A stretch of 64,000 bases of DNA from Diadema setosum (taxonomy: Eukaryota; Echinodermata; Echinoidea; Diadematoida; Diadematidae). Positions 13,271-25,500 of the stretch are shown in pieces (the stretch's first letter is position 1; the number at the start of each line of letters is the position of its first letter). The stretch covers positions 16,688,100-16,752,099 of the forward strand of contig CM067059.1 in assembly GCA_033980235.1 (NCBI GenBank), written 5' to 3'. The notes beneath the pieces are model-generated. The model was not told where the DNA came from. It did no database searches and was given only the letters and a program-made list of their open reading frames with translations. Both the position numbers and the translations under genes were made by a program.

Positions 13271-14077
13271 GTAAGGTGAGAGGAAGCGGTCATAATCATT
13301 GTTTGGAACTCACCACTCTTCCAATTGTTTACAAAGTCCTGCAGGTGTTAAGATGTAATCTTATCAAAGCGCAACATGCAACAAGACAAGAAGGCCTATG
13401 CATAAATACGATTATGTTAAGTCTATCATCACGAGCTCCTGATTGGGACATAAACTGACTGAGGAAGAGGGGCAGCCTTATTACCCAGCAGTACACTTTG
13501 AACGCCCAAGAAAGCTGTTGCGAGAAATGCCTGAACAGAGAAAAAAAAAATGTGATTTAGGCGTGGGCGTCAGGACGGGAAAGAGCGTTGATTCGCCCCA
13601 CAAACTGAAAAACATAACCGCGACCCATCAGAGAATATCATGGCATGTTGATTTCTACAGCTTTTCGTCGAGCGATGTCAATGAACCCCTCTCAGCGTCC
13701 TTACATAGTATTTCCTTCTTGTCCCCTCTCACCAAACAAAAACAACAACAAACACTTTCCAATGTTTTCCTTTTTATAGATACTGTTTGATTCTTATACC
13801 GCGTGTTTGTGCACCTGTCATTAATAAACTCTTAACTTCTCAGCGCATAACGTTCATGTTCGAACAGAATTCACATATCGCAAAAAAAAACCCCTCAAAA
13901 AACAATCCACTATTATGCTATATATTGTTGAATATTAAGAATAAAATTGCCCCTTGATTTGTGACCTTTGCTTTCCTTCAGCAAGTGGAAAGCGTCAAAT
14001 TAGGTATTGCTTTGTATATTGTTTTATCTCGAATTACGTAATAACGAGCATCGAATACATAAAACTCACAGAAACAC

Positions 14078-14116
14078 ACACACTCTCTCCCACACACACA
14101 CACACACACACACACG
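14078..14116. repeat. (CA)n microsatellite
   Basis: An almost pure CA array. A second one lies at 14686-14714 within the neighbouring mobile element. Confidence 0.9.
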
Positions 14117-14177
14117 AAAACAAAATATCGAGTTTATACCTTTGTCCTTTGTAGGCCTATAGCAAAACTTGCAAATC

Positions 14178-14682
14178 TTCACCCCAACTAGGCCGGGGGG
14201 GGGGGGGGGGGGCTCCGAGCCCCCCCCCCCCCCTCCCGACATTCCGGGCGGCGTGTCGCCATCGCAAAGAGCCATCGCCGCGATGTTTCACAACGTTTTT
14301 CTTTCAAGCTTCCCGCATCTTTTGACACCAAATTTGCAACCCCCAGGCACGCGGTTCTAAAGTTATGCATAAATATGTACATGCATGTCAGACAAAAAAG
14401 AAATATTCAAACTTGAATTCTTTTACAAATGTAATGCAAATTGTACAAATTTCATAAAAAGCATGATTATTTTTTGGTTTTATTGATTATCAATTAATAA
14501 CAGATTTTCGTGCTTGCAGCAATGTCGCGGACAAATTTCATCGAAAAAATAATGGAAAACAAAAAGTTGAAAAACAAAGAAATACATAAGAAATTCTGAA
14601 AAACGATAAAATACTGAAGAAATTGTTTTGATGGCTTAATCTTTTTTACTTACATTTGCTAAAGACACTAGAAAGAATATTT

Positions 14683-14715
<33 letters not shown>

Positions 14716-14975
14716 TGTGCCTGTTTGGAGCTTTCTATCTTAGTAATTTATGGAAATTGTCTGATTTTCTGCATAAATTACCATAATTTAGCATGAAATA
14801 TAATTTTTTTGCAAAATCAATTTTACACTTTTTAGATTATACGTCACAGGAAATGTGTGTGTCAATTTTCGTCGTGATCGCGCAGTCGACGGCCGAGATC
14901 TGAAGGGAGACCTGCCCCCCCCCCCCCCCCCCGACTCTATCATCTACCTAAATAGTCCGGCCTAGTTAGGGTTAA
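14178..14975. mobile_element. Non-autonomous element with poly-G/poly-C subterminal tracts, copy 1
   Basis: About 800 bp. The right end (reversed) is TTAACCCTAACTAGGCCGG; the left end is TTCACCCCAACTAGGCCGG. Just inside the left end is a G run of about 20 bases, a CTCCGAG loop and a C run of about 14, able to form a hairpin. The right end has a C run of about 20. The A+T-rich interior matches the second copy at 61442-62213 in inverse orientation, e.g. GACACCAAATTTGCAACCCC here against GTCACAAATTTGGTGTC there. No coding capacity. Confidence 0.75.
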
Positions 14976-15120
14976 ATTAAGTAAACTTGGGCAGTTAATC
15001 GTCAAAAAGATATCATGGAAATTTCGAATTACTTTTTAGTATCCAGACGGCATCGATTTTGACTAACTCGGTAAGGCTTCTGAAATGAGTTCATGAAACT
15101 TAGCGATAAGGAGCATACTG

Positions 15121-15262
15121 TCAAACAGAAGTTGCTTGATGATGACGATGATAATAATGACAATAATAGTAATATTGATAATAGTAATGATAATGATGAT
15201 AACAACAATAACAATTGTGCGCTTATATTGCGCATTTTCTCTATGTAAACATATGCTCAACT
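15121..15262. repeat. GAT/AAT-rich tail, likely retroposon 3' end
   Basis: Irregular (GAT/AAT)n sequence followed by TTGTGCGCTTATATTGCGCA. On the minus strand this is a 'gcgc...ataagcgc + trinucleotide tail' ending, common in LINE or SINE 3' ends. Family not determined. Confidence 0.4.
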
Positions 15263-15382
15263 GCGCATAACAATATAGTCAAACTAAGGGACAGAGAAGC
15301 TATAATTACGAGTAACTTATTCAATCTGAACTGAAAATCTGACAATATGCTGAAAATACTCCACACAAACTCTTGACACTGT

Positions 15383-15385
<3 letters not shown>

Positions 15386-15422
<37 letters not shown>
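15386..15422. repeat. (GA)n microsatellite
   Basis: A pure GA array of about 36 bp. Confidence 0.95.
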
Positions 15423-15426
<4 letters not shown>

Positions 15427-17763
15427 AGGTCATTGAAAGAAACATCACTGAAAAGGAGCGTAGACTCTACACGTTTATCTAAACACCTTAGTCTTAGAAA
15501 AAGTGGCGGAAACAGTGTCACCATGATTAGATTTAAAGAACCCATAATCATAAAGACTTTCAGAAAATTTTCAAAGAAAATCTGAATTTCGCTAGTAGAA
15601 TGCATGCAATATATATGTTCCAGTGTAGCACAGCAATGGATTCTTATCACATGAAAGGAATCATGCATTTTGTGATTTTCATATAGTCTATGTGTTTTTT
15701 TTCCACTGTTAAAATGTCATCGACAGTCGAACCTGGTGTGACATTAGATGGTAGCCTAATTATTGCTCTAGTATGGAGCTTCTGCCATGTTGCATTACAT
15801 AAACTGTGTATAGCTTTATGTGCGTGTAGATATCGCCGAAATGTCAAGATGGCGTCGTGCCTCGTCTGACCGCGCGCCTTGTATCACGCGAGCCACCTTG
15901 GACGCTATCACAGCATGGGACACCGTGGCTGCATGTGTGTTCCATGGGGCCTAGAGCTAGCCAGATATGCAAATTGAATGCATGCACTCGAAGAAAGAAA
16001 AACGACTCATCTCGTTAGTGCAACAGGCACTCCTCGCCCGTGTAAATCAGTCCCTTGAGTGTGTACCAGACTCTTGGCGACATGCTTACGAGCCTCAACA
16101 TTGTCCCCTTTCGATTTTGTCTTGAAAATAACGTCAATGATTTGAACGTAACATTCGAGGTACCCTTTACTAGCTCATGGCGATCTCTATGGATATATTC
16201 ATATAATTACTTTGACTGTACATAGCTACGCTGAAAAGACAAAATAAACTAATTTCTCTGAACAACATTCTTAAAAGGAAATGGCCTTCATAATATGTTA
16301 TCTTGCCACGTACAATCACTTTATCTTAATCTTTTATAGGGCTAATTTTTGATAGCGCAACAATACCAACCCTGTTGAAGGCTATTTCTTGAAAGTAACA
16401 AAAGAGGCGTTTGGCAAGTGGGAGAATTGGCAGTTTTGTCAGGTGTCTTATACTGTAATATATATGTCTGATTTTTGTTTTGTTTGTATTCTTCTGGTGA
16501 TTTCACATCACAGATCGGCAAATTTCTCACCAACATTTCTGTCACATCGCATTTGGACACATATGGAAAGAGTAGAGAATAGTGACACTTTCGTATTATT
16601 TCTAACTAGTATTATCTAAAAAAAAATGTTGTATTTATCTGAAATTACAACTTTTAGCAAGGAAAATTAACCATACATTATAGGCCTAATCATGATTCCA
16701 TTCGGTGGCAAGTCTGCTAACCGAAAAGTCCTGAATCAGTCACCCGAAGGCAGTTCGCCAGTATTTGTGGTAACTTCTTATTTCCATTTCTTGCTGAAAC
16801 ATGGTCACTATTTAACTAAAAAGATGAAAATATTGAGCGAGAATCGCACATTCACGAAGAAATGCGTTTTTGGTTACTGGTATACAGAACACTTTATTGA
16901 ATCGAATATCTTGTATTCGTCTCGAACGCTTTGATCAAGATGTCAGGATGTATTTTTTTCATCCTCTTCTTCTCCTTTTTATTGCCTTGCTCTGAACAGT
17001 GCATAAATCAATGCAATGCAGAATTTTGGGTGATTGATTTTGGAAAGCAACATTTCAAATCCATATATATCTGAAAGCTGGTTTGTGCTGCGAGCTGTAG
17101 GCATCATTATGTTTGGGCGCAACGCGGCGTGTTGGCTTCCATCAATAAAGACTCTTTCTGTCATGGATCAGGTTTTGTTTCCTCGCCAAATCAAATCAAG
17201 ATTGCCGCCCGAGAATCCATGTCGGCAGCAACAATTTCTGTCTCCTAAAGGTTGCCACCGACCGGGGCATTCGTCTTCGCATGGTAGCAGCCGGTCGTTT
17301 TTCCCCCGCTCCAGTTTTGTTTGTAGACAGGGGTTGGGCAATGTAAAGAACTGATGTTACACAAACAGTTCACCATGTAGCGAAGGAATTAAGTTTTGAT
17401 CAAATGACAGAGATTTTGTTTGAATTCGGCGGCGACACAAATTGCGACAAGGAGTTCCACATCGCCTCATCTTATCAGCGACAAAAGCTAACTTTGAGAA
17501 ATTGAATAGATGGCCTTCTTTGTCATGCCGTAGGTACGAATCGTTTAGATTTTGTTGGCACAGCTCGCCGTATAGTTACGAGGCCAAAAGCGGCAGACTG
17601 CACATGACTATCCACGGAGATTCATACCACCTTCTGATTTCTTGCAAACAACATTTATACGTAATTGCATTCGATAATAGGTGTGTTAAGAGGCCCCGTT
17701 TTTCTCACTTCACCTTATACCTACTTCAAGGTCAGATATTGATTATAGTGTCCTTGTATTAGG
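15423..17763. other. No supported gene
   Basis: A CpG-rich patch with AAGATGGCG (a YY1-like motif) at 15846-15900 could be promoter-like, but no first exon follows. The minus-strand frame at 17164-16979 is followed immediately by AATAAA but has no recognisable motif. Confidence 0.4.
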
Positions 17764-17951
17764 ATCATGATTGATACAAACCGAGTTTATGATCATGATT
17801 GGTAATTATAAATCAAGTTTATGATCATGATTGGTATAAACCGAGTTTATGATTATGATTGATTCAAACCGGGTTTCTTATCATTATGGTTGATATAAAC
17901 CGAGTTCATAATCATGACTGATATAAACCGAGTTTATCATTATGATTGATA
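17764..17951. repeat. Minisatellite, 28-32 bp unit
   Basis: About six and a half imperfect units built on GATTGATATAAACCGAG followed by TTTATGATCAT. The unit contains the palindrome ATGATCAT. Confidence 0.85.
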
Positions 17952-19795
17952 ACTTAATTTCTACAAGGGACTAATTCGGGACTCAAAGCATTCTGATGTC
18001 GTATGCCCGTCAGACAACGCAGGAGTAAATTACTTTGTCTGTATACATCAAAATGTATTCACACCGAATACAAATGGGTGTTGCGTTCCAACACGTCGCC
18101 AGATTGGTTGTCGTGGCAATGTTTATTGTTGAAGGCTGAATGTGTATAAGTGAGATGATAAATACATGTATGCAAGTTTAGGTGATCGGTGAATTACAGG
18201 ATTCGTATTGTGTGACTCTAAAGCACCACCTTCAGCCCCGAAACGGGATCAACTCTGCGATATTCAACAAATTGCTACATCACTTAAGTGACTACCCGCC
18301 CTTAAAAATGCCAATGGCATTGTTCGTGATGGAGGTACTATGGGGACTACAGAGGCAGGTGGGAGCAACACACGGTCATAGTTAACAAACACGGCAAACC
18401 AGCGACCGTCTCAGAGTTACCAAAATGATGTGCAATCATCATAGTAATGACTTTTGTTGCGCTGTTGCTTTTGTTGTCATAGTAGTCCATTTCAATCCCT
18501 CTATTCATCAGGTCTATAAATCGTCTGCCCACAGCTTAATACTAGTAACCTCTACTCTATCAAAACCCCAGCCAGAATATGAAAATTTACACCACAACTC
18601 CACATAAATTCAAGCAGAACAATGGAATTTCAAAACCTCAGCGGAACAATTCTGTGACCTCTTCATCTTTCCTGTTTGTGTAGTGAAACTTCAATGTTCC
18701 GTTGTTTTAGAATTACCCCCTTTTAGGTCGACCAACTCCAGACCAACTTCTCTCTAACTTTTCCATCTAAAATAATGTCACATGTGATGTTTGTTTCGTC
18801 GGTCTGTTTTCTCACTGGAGATATTATATGCAATCAACATTTTGCTATCATTCTCACGGAAAAGGAAATCAAAATTAACATGTTAAACCAAACCACAATC
18901 ACAACAAAGCAAAATGTGCAGCCGAGAAGCGAAATGTGTCTATGCCCTGCGACGCATCACAGCTCGCTGTTCTTGAGAAGATTTACACCAGGATCCTTCT
19001 TTTACAGCACACGAGGCACGAGATGACTTACATTAAGATGAGAATGGTAGAAATGCCGTGGAGAACAATGCGTCCCATCTTATGCATAATTTACAGCTCA
19101 CCTTTCACATTATTGATGGACGTTTTGACGTTTTGGCCTCATAAGAATGCAAAGATACGTTTCGAATTCTATCTCCCCATCATGTCTCTCTCTCCCACTC
19201 ACACACACACCCTCTCACTCGTTCTCCCTCTCTCTCCCTCTCCGTCTCTGTTGCTCTCTTTCTGTTATATTTGTTCGTGACAGTGAGAGAGATGATGTAA
19301 ATTTCAATGGAATTATTTTTTTTTCAGTTTCATCTCCCTGGCACAGATCTCGAGAGAGCACAAGTCGACTGTCTTCCTTTTCAAGTGTCATTCTTTTAAT
19401 TAACCTTGTGTTTTCGGTATAAATCCCTGCATGAAAAAAGGAGGGAAACAAGGGAGAAAGAAAGATATGAAAATATGGTGGGAAATAAACTTTTACAGTT
19501 ATGAATTCATTCTTTAATAACATTATGTTGATATCCATACTGTCACTGATGATGTCTTGCCACTAATGCTTCATTCTCGCTCTCTCTCTCTCTCTCTTTC
19601 AAAAAGAAAGAAAGAAAAAGTGCAGATAAAGCCGAACTGAACTGAAAATGCTAACATTGCCTCTGTACTCTAGTGTTCAGAATACACGACCCCTGTGAGA
19701 CAATTATACTTTTAATTTCCATTTGCGCTGCTGGTATTTTCTTCATCACGCTGAGCTGGATATTGATGAATATAGAATTGACCCCCCCCCCCCCC

Positions 19796-19839
<44 letters not shown>

Positions 19840-20400
19840 GGAAATTAATTTGCAAAAAAAAAGAGATATATAAGACAATCGTTCAAACTACAAAGGGCAC
19901 AAATATTGATTCTCTTCCTTTTTAAAGTGTCATTCTTGAAATCAGTATAACGTTTTTAGATAATCCTTGCGTGAAATCAGGAGCATCACACACATACAAA
20001 ATGATAAATAACAGGAAAATGTCAGTAAATGATTTCGGTAAAGAATTTATACTTAAGAACGCTATTTTTTAAGATAAAGATAGTGTGCCTTATCCACTCC
20101 TTGCGTGAAATGTTCATAGTGATAAGTTTCTTGTCATGTTCTAAAAATAGTCGTTTGTGTTTTACAGAATAAATGTGCTGCCATGATCAAGGAATATCAT
20201 TTTACAGGGTTTAGCAATATTGCATTCCAAGGTTAATCGGACGCTCATTAAGAGCAATGGTACTATCCTTTGATAATAATAATAAAGATGCTTTTTTCTA
20301 TGCTGTTTCGTGATTTTCAGTGATATACAATAGATTAATGATGCTTAGCAATTGCCTCTCAGTTATTTTAAATATATTTGTGGTTGTCAGCATAGATATA
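17952..20400. other. No supported gene; CT/GA-rich patches
   Basis: Contains CT-rich sequence at 19180-19260, (CT)n at about 19578-19602, and a 16-base poly-C joined to (GA)n at 19781-19842. Frames over these are low-complexity. Confidence 0.5.
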
Positions 20401-21185
20401 GACCGGGGGCCCAGGAGGTTTATTCAACCGAAAAGCGGACAAGCAACTGACCTCATAAGAAGTTTACATGGACCCTGGATATCACAAAAATGCATTGCTG
20501 CCGAGTCTCATCGTTGGCCTTCCCGCCAAAATCACGCAATGTATGACGTCACTTCCGGTTGGCCCTTTTCCCAAATTTTTGAGACAGTTTGAGTTTAAGG
20601 ATCATTATTAAGATGTCAATTTCGGCATCTAAGGGTATCCTAGATATATTTTATTTGGTATCCAACTATTTTGAAGTATGTATTTACCATCTGTTTGCCC
20701 ATTTTGTATGTGGTGATGCTCCTGAGGGTGAATATAATCTTAACAATCATTGTCGACGTCGCTGTTTTAGAGAAAATGACACCTAGATTTTGATCACTTT
20801 CTAGAAGATAGTTGTTAATACTCTCTATAAATATCTCAATCTTGTCTAACGGTGGTAAAAATCTATATCCAGCCCTTCTTGTGATTTGAGATAAGTCTAG
20901 TCCGTTCAAACATTAAAAAGTATAACCCTTCCACCATTTAGAGTAGCGCCTTCTGTGGTCCGAACCTCTGCAACACAAAAACTAAACTTTGAAACAAAGC
21001 ATTATTGGACACATGTTGGAGATTAATCTTCGTGTAATGCCCACAAAAAATTGTATATCTCGTCAGAGTATTATAATGTTCATATCTTAAAGCTTCTAGA
21101 TGATTTATGGAAGAGAGTACAGGAACTAGGCAATATCTAAATCTTGTACATGGGCAAACAGTATTTGCATCATTATGACCAAGAG

Positions 21186-22426
21186 TCAAACTAAATTCGC
21201 AATATTTCGGGACACAGCCTTTAGAATGTCTTCATCATCACTGACGCTTCCATCACTCTCATCGCTTTGCTCACTCCATGTCCCTTCGGATTCCTCATCG
21301 TCTCGGTTTGCATTATCTGAAGGACTGAACGATGAGCCTTCGAGAGATGCGGGGACTGCACTTCCTTGGTACCAGTCTGGCTCAAAGTGCTTCTGGGTAG
21401 ATTTCCACCCATAGTCTACAAGACTGCCGTGCTGGCTCTTTTCCACATTCTGGCGACATACTGTGCTCTTGGATGTGATTTTTGAGTGTTGTGGCACAGA
21501 GAGGAAGAGAATTAGTAAATAGCAGATGATTTTATTCAGTCTTGCAAGGGGCAGTACCTTTGTCACCTCCACTGCTCATTCGCTTGAAGACATTGTATAA
21601 TATCTGGCATCATTTATGTCCAATGTTGCAAAGCCATACAGTGGGCAGATGAAGAATGTGGCAGCTCGAATATCTACTTTCTCGTTTGAGAGAGACTGGA
21701 AAGATTTGATGTGTGTTGCACTATTTTCCATCTTTTGATAAGGTTTTCCTTTCCCTTTCCTGGAGAAACGTGAAGTGAAATCGCAACCTCTCAGGGAGAT
21801 CAATATGTGCATCGCTAATGTCAGGTTGCTTCTCTTCGAGGACTGCTGCAATTTTGAGACATCAACTTACCTTCTGTTATTGCCCGAACCAAAGTCTATA
21901 ATTATTTTTCCTTCGTCCGACCTGGCACAGTACAGCAAGATGATGAAGACGTCTGTGTCACTGGACCTAACGAAGACAATGCACTCTTATTTGCCTATTA
22001 GCTTCTTCATGATGGCCTTGCAAGTGTCCCGGCATATCTGCTCACAGTTGGTTGTTGGCATTCCTCAGTTCTACACAGCTTGTGCCTTGAGAAACACACC
22101 ACATTTTCTATCCAATAACCTGTCCATACTGGGGCTTCCTCCATTCCGATATATCTTGCGAACTGTTCCTTGAATGAATAACTCTTGAGTAAATCCTTGC
22201 CTCTATGGCGCTGAACCTGATCTGGCCCAGCAATGAAGAACTCATGTGAGGTAGAACATTGCAGGTTTCCCTCAGGATCTTTGATGGAGGGGGATTGGTA
22301 TATTTTGTCTAGTACCACGTAAATTTCCTCTCCGCGACATGAGCAAACTCTCTTCAAGAGACCCTTGGCCATATGTTGAATTGCTGTGTTGTAGAATTGT
22401 CTCATGAATGATGATGCCTCCGTCAA
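21186..22426 (-). pseudogene. Decayed ORF of the dimer element, left copy
   Basis: Read on the minus strand from about 22426. A segment with VVLDKIYQSPSIKDPEGNLQ and VQRHRGKDLLKSYSFKEQFA comes first, then VRSSDTDVFIILLYCARSDE at about 21965-21900. Next is a frame with SLRGCDFTSRFSRKGKGKPY and CPLYGFATLDINDARYYTMS (21851-21576). Last is an acidic C-terminal frame with DYGWKSTQKHFEPDWYQGSA ending IANLV (21572-21186). The order 'SSDTDVF...GCD..S.F.GKGK...LYG...INDARY...GW....P.W..G' matches a large uncharacterised family repeated in marine invertebrate genomes, as I recall it. The D-x-D segment suggests a nuclease-like fold, unproven. Stops and frameshifts break it. Confidence 0.65.
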
Positions 22427-22473
22427 TCAATCTTGCTGAGATCACAGGAAAATTTGTTTCTTCGTTTTGCCGT

Positions 22474-23249
22474 TTAAAGAGACTATACAGTTTTGGTTGA
22501 GGTGAGGATTTAGCTTTTAAAGGGATGGTACAGTATTGTTTGAGCTGAGGATTTGGCTTTTAACTTTTTGCGAGATACCAAGAAATCACTTATGAACTAG
22601 TACAGGGCATGCCATTCTAAGAGGAATTGAAAGTTTATTTGATGAAAATCGGTTTTAGAATAGCTGAGACATCCAAAAACAAAGTAAAAAAGCAATCATA
22701 ATATTAATGATATGTGGGTCCCACAATTTATTAGTATTACTCTGTTTTGGGTATCTCAGTAATTTCATGACCAATTTTCATCAAATAAACGTTGAATTCC
22801 TCTTGGAATTACATGCTCTTTCATATTTCATAAGAGGACTCTCATTATCTCACCGAAGAATGTTAAAAACCTGAAGTTAGGTCTCAACCAAAACTGTATG
22901 AGCCCTTTAACATTTTGCGAGAGATTTTGAAACCACTCTGTGAGATGGCAAAGAGCATGCAATCCAAAGGGGACTCAAAGGTTTACTTGATGGAACTCGG
23001 ATTTGAAATGGCTGAGATATCCAAAAACAAGGTGAAACAAAGAGATCCTAATAAAAGTCGTGGCCTGTCGCCTTTTATTGTCACTTTTTTGATATCTCAC
23101 CATTTGAAAACCAATCTTCATCAAATAAACGTTGAATCCTTTTTAAAATTACATGCTCTTTCATTTTTCATAAGAGTTTCCTCATTTTCTCATTTAGGAA
23201 TGATATAAACCTGAATTATCACCTCAACCAGTACTGTACAGTCCCTTAA
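22474..23249. mobile_element. TTAA MITE, outer copy, interrupted by a second copy
   Basis: The left end is TTAAAGAGACTATACAG then TTTTGGTTGAGGTGAGG. The right end, reversed, is TTAAGGGACTGTACAGTAC then TGGTTGAGGTGA. The middle of the element is split by a second copy at an internal TTAA. Without the insertion this copy would be about 390 bp. It sits inside the left arm of the dimer element. Confidence 0.8.
22517..22910. mobile_element. TTAA MITE, inner copy
   Basis: Starts TTAAAGGGATGGTACAGTAT and ends, reversed, TTAAAGGGCTCATACAGTTT. It is flanked by TTAA on both sides (22517-22520, 22907-22910). Deleting it restores the host copy's GCTTTTAACATTTTGCGAG, homologous to GCTTTTAACTTTTTGCGAG in this copy. 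This proves the TTAA target duplication, as in piggyBac-type elements. Confidence 0.85.
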
Positions 23250-23459
23250 AGCAGCCTTGTCAAAGCTGCTTTCTCAGTCTTCAGGGGTGTCCCCATTACT
23301 TGATGGGCCAGCGAAAGAGGTACTTCAATGAGAGGGTAGCTAAGAATATGCTTAAGATCGAATGTATCACTTGATTCAGCTGCAACAGCTAGCATACGTC
23401 CGAAAAAGTCTCTGGCTCCCTCAGTTGCGTGTACTCTTTTTTACTGCTGTTTTGACCTC

Positions 23460-23835
23460 TTTGCGTTTTCTGAATCAAAGTTTAACATTTTGATTCTGGG
23501 AACTGGCTTCAGAAACCTGGAACTGGCAGCTGCACATACCTTGAAACTCAGTCCGTCTTTTCTGCCCTCGTTCGAGTGTTGTTAGGTGAAATTGCCTCGT
23601 TGTCTCTTGTCTTTGAAGAAGTTCTCGTATTCGCACAAAGTTCACCCAGTGCAGCGTCTTTCTCTACGTCTTGAGACCTTTCCCTGCTGCTATCGTTGGC
23701 AGATATCACATAGTTGCAACATATATAACCGCCTCATCTGATGATTCAAGAAATCTAGAGAGCAATGCCTTTTCAATTGCGGCGAAGTTGTATGGTGTGC
23801 CGTGTTCATATTCACCCTCAATGGCACCGTTACAA
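23460..23835 (-). pseudogene. N-terminal remnant of the dimer element ORF, left copy
   Basis: The minus strand reads GAIEGEYEHGTPYNFAAIEK then ALLSRFLESSDEAVIYV. Further on comes QETTRQFHLTTLERGQKRR. It is separated from the rest of the left copy by the MITE at 22474-23249 and other sequence. The matching right-arm sequence is at 24090-24350. Several stops interrupt it. Confidence 0.5.
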
Positions 23836-24089
23836 ATTTAACAGCATGCTGGAAATATGGTCACTTGATCTTGATCAAATCAAATTTGCAACGTAAAAAA
23901 CACCATGTTCTTTTTGTGGCATTTGGCCATTTTCTCCAAATTTTGAGACAGATTCCATAGAAGCATCATCAATAACATGTCTGTATGATCATCTTAGAGT
24001 GCACTAAATTATTAATTTTTGGTATCTCAATAGATAAGAGTATGGACAACCATATTATTATTCTTTTTTTTTTTGTAATGGTACAATTG

Positions 24090-25500
24090 AGGGTGAATAT
24101 GACCGAACTCGTTGGCACACCATATGAATGTGGCCGCGATGGAAAAGGCAAAAACACATACAACCCCTTTGTCTATGATGGTCCTTCTGAGCTCATCAAT
24201 ATCTCATCGAGGAACGTGGCCAGTGAGACAACGAGGCAATTTCTCCTAACAACACTTGAACGAGGGTAGAAAAGACGGAGTGAGTTTCAAGATGAATGTG
24301 CAGCTGACAGTTCCAGGTTCCTGAAGTCAGTTCCCAGAATCAAAAAATGCAGAGATCTAGAACAGCAGTACACAGAGTGCATGCAGCTGAAGGAGCCAGA
24401 GACGTTCCTGATCGAAACCTCCAATGTTCTATTTCACATGAATTCTTCATTACTGGGACAGATTAGGTTCAGCGCTATAGAGGCAAGGATTTACTCGAGA
24501 GTTCTTCAGTCAAGGGACAGTTTGCAAGATATATGTAGGAATGGAGGAAGCCCCACTATGGACATGTTGCATGTTTCCCATGGCAGAAGCTTTGTAGAAT
24601 TGAGGAATGTCAACAACCAACTGTAAGCAGATATGCCGAGACACTTGCAAGGCCATCATGTAGAAGCTAATATGCAAATAAGAGGGCATTATCTTCGTTA
24701 GGTCCAGTGACACAGACGTCTTCATCATCTTGCTGTACTGTGCCAGGTCGGATGAAGGAAAATAATTATAGACTTTGGTTCCGGTAAAAACAAAAGGTAA
24801 GTTGATGTCTCAAAAATTGCAGCAGTTCTCGAAGAGAAGCAACCTGACATTACCGATGCACATATTGGTCTCCCCGACAGGCTGCGATTTCACTTCACGT
24901 TTCTCCAGGAAAGAGAAAGTAAAACCTTATCAAAAGATGGAAAATAGTGCAACATACATCAAATCTTTCCAGTCTCTCTCAAACGAGGAAGTAGATATTC
25001 GAGCTGCCACATTCTTCATCTGCCCACTGTATGGCTTTGCAACATTGGACATAAATGATGCCAGATACTATACAATGTCTTCAAGCGAATGAGCAGTGGA
25101 GGTGACAAAGGTACTGCCCCTTTCAAGACTGAATAAAATCATCTGCTATTTACTAATTCTCTTCCTCTCTGTGCCACAACACTCAAAAATCACATCCAAG
25201 AGCACAGTATGTCGCCAGAATGTGGAAAAGAGCCAGCACGGCAGTCTTGTAGACTATGGGTGGAAATCTACCCAGAAGCACTTTGAGCCAGACTGGTACC
25301 AAGGAAGTGCAGTCCCCGCATCTCTCGAAGGCTCATCGTTCAGTCCTTCAGATAATGCAAACCGAGACGATGAGGAATCCGAAGAGACATGGAGTGAGCA
25401 AAGCGATGAGGGTGATGAAAGCGATGAGAGTGATGGAAGCGTCAGTGATGACGAAGACATTCTAAAGGCTGTGTCCCGAAATATTGCGAATTTAGTTTGA
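24090..25500 (+). pseudogene. Decayed ORF of the dimer element, right copy
   Basis: The plus-strand mirror of the left copy. IEGEY remnant near 24093, TTRQFLLTTLERG at 24230-24268, VRSSDTDVFIILLYCARSDE near 24700-24755, a frame with PTGCDFTSRFSRKEKVKPYQ and CPLYGFATLDINDARYYTMS (24775-25092), and an acidic frame 25096-25500 with DYGWKSTQKHFEPDWYQGSA, SDEGDESDESDGSVSDDED and end IANLV. The TGA between the last two frames (25090-25092) is the same in both arms, so it predates the duplication. This copy has a 12-bp in-frame gain in the acidic run relative to the left copy. Confidence 0.65.

Noticed and set aside
14066..14382. Overlapping frames rich in Gly/Pro on both strands
   Set aside because: Produced by poly-G/poly-C runs at the end of the mobile element.
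16979..17164. Terminal exon followed by AATAAA (minus strand, ...FIDGSQHAALRPNIMM...)
   Set aside because: No acceptor of quality or family match; AATAAA is frequent in such A+T-rich DNA.
17764..17951. CRISPR-like repeat array
   Set aside because: Units are contiguous and diverged without unique spacers, and the DNA is animal; it is a minisatellite.
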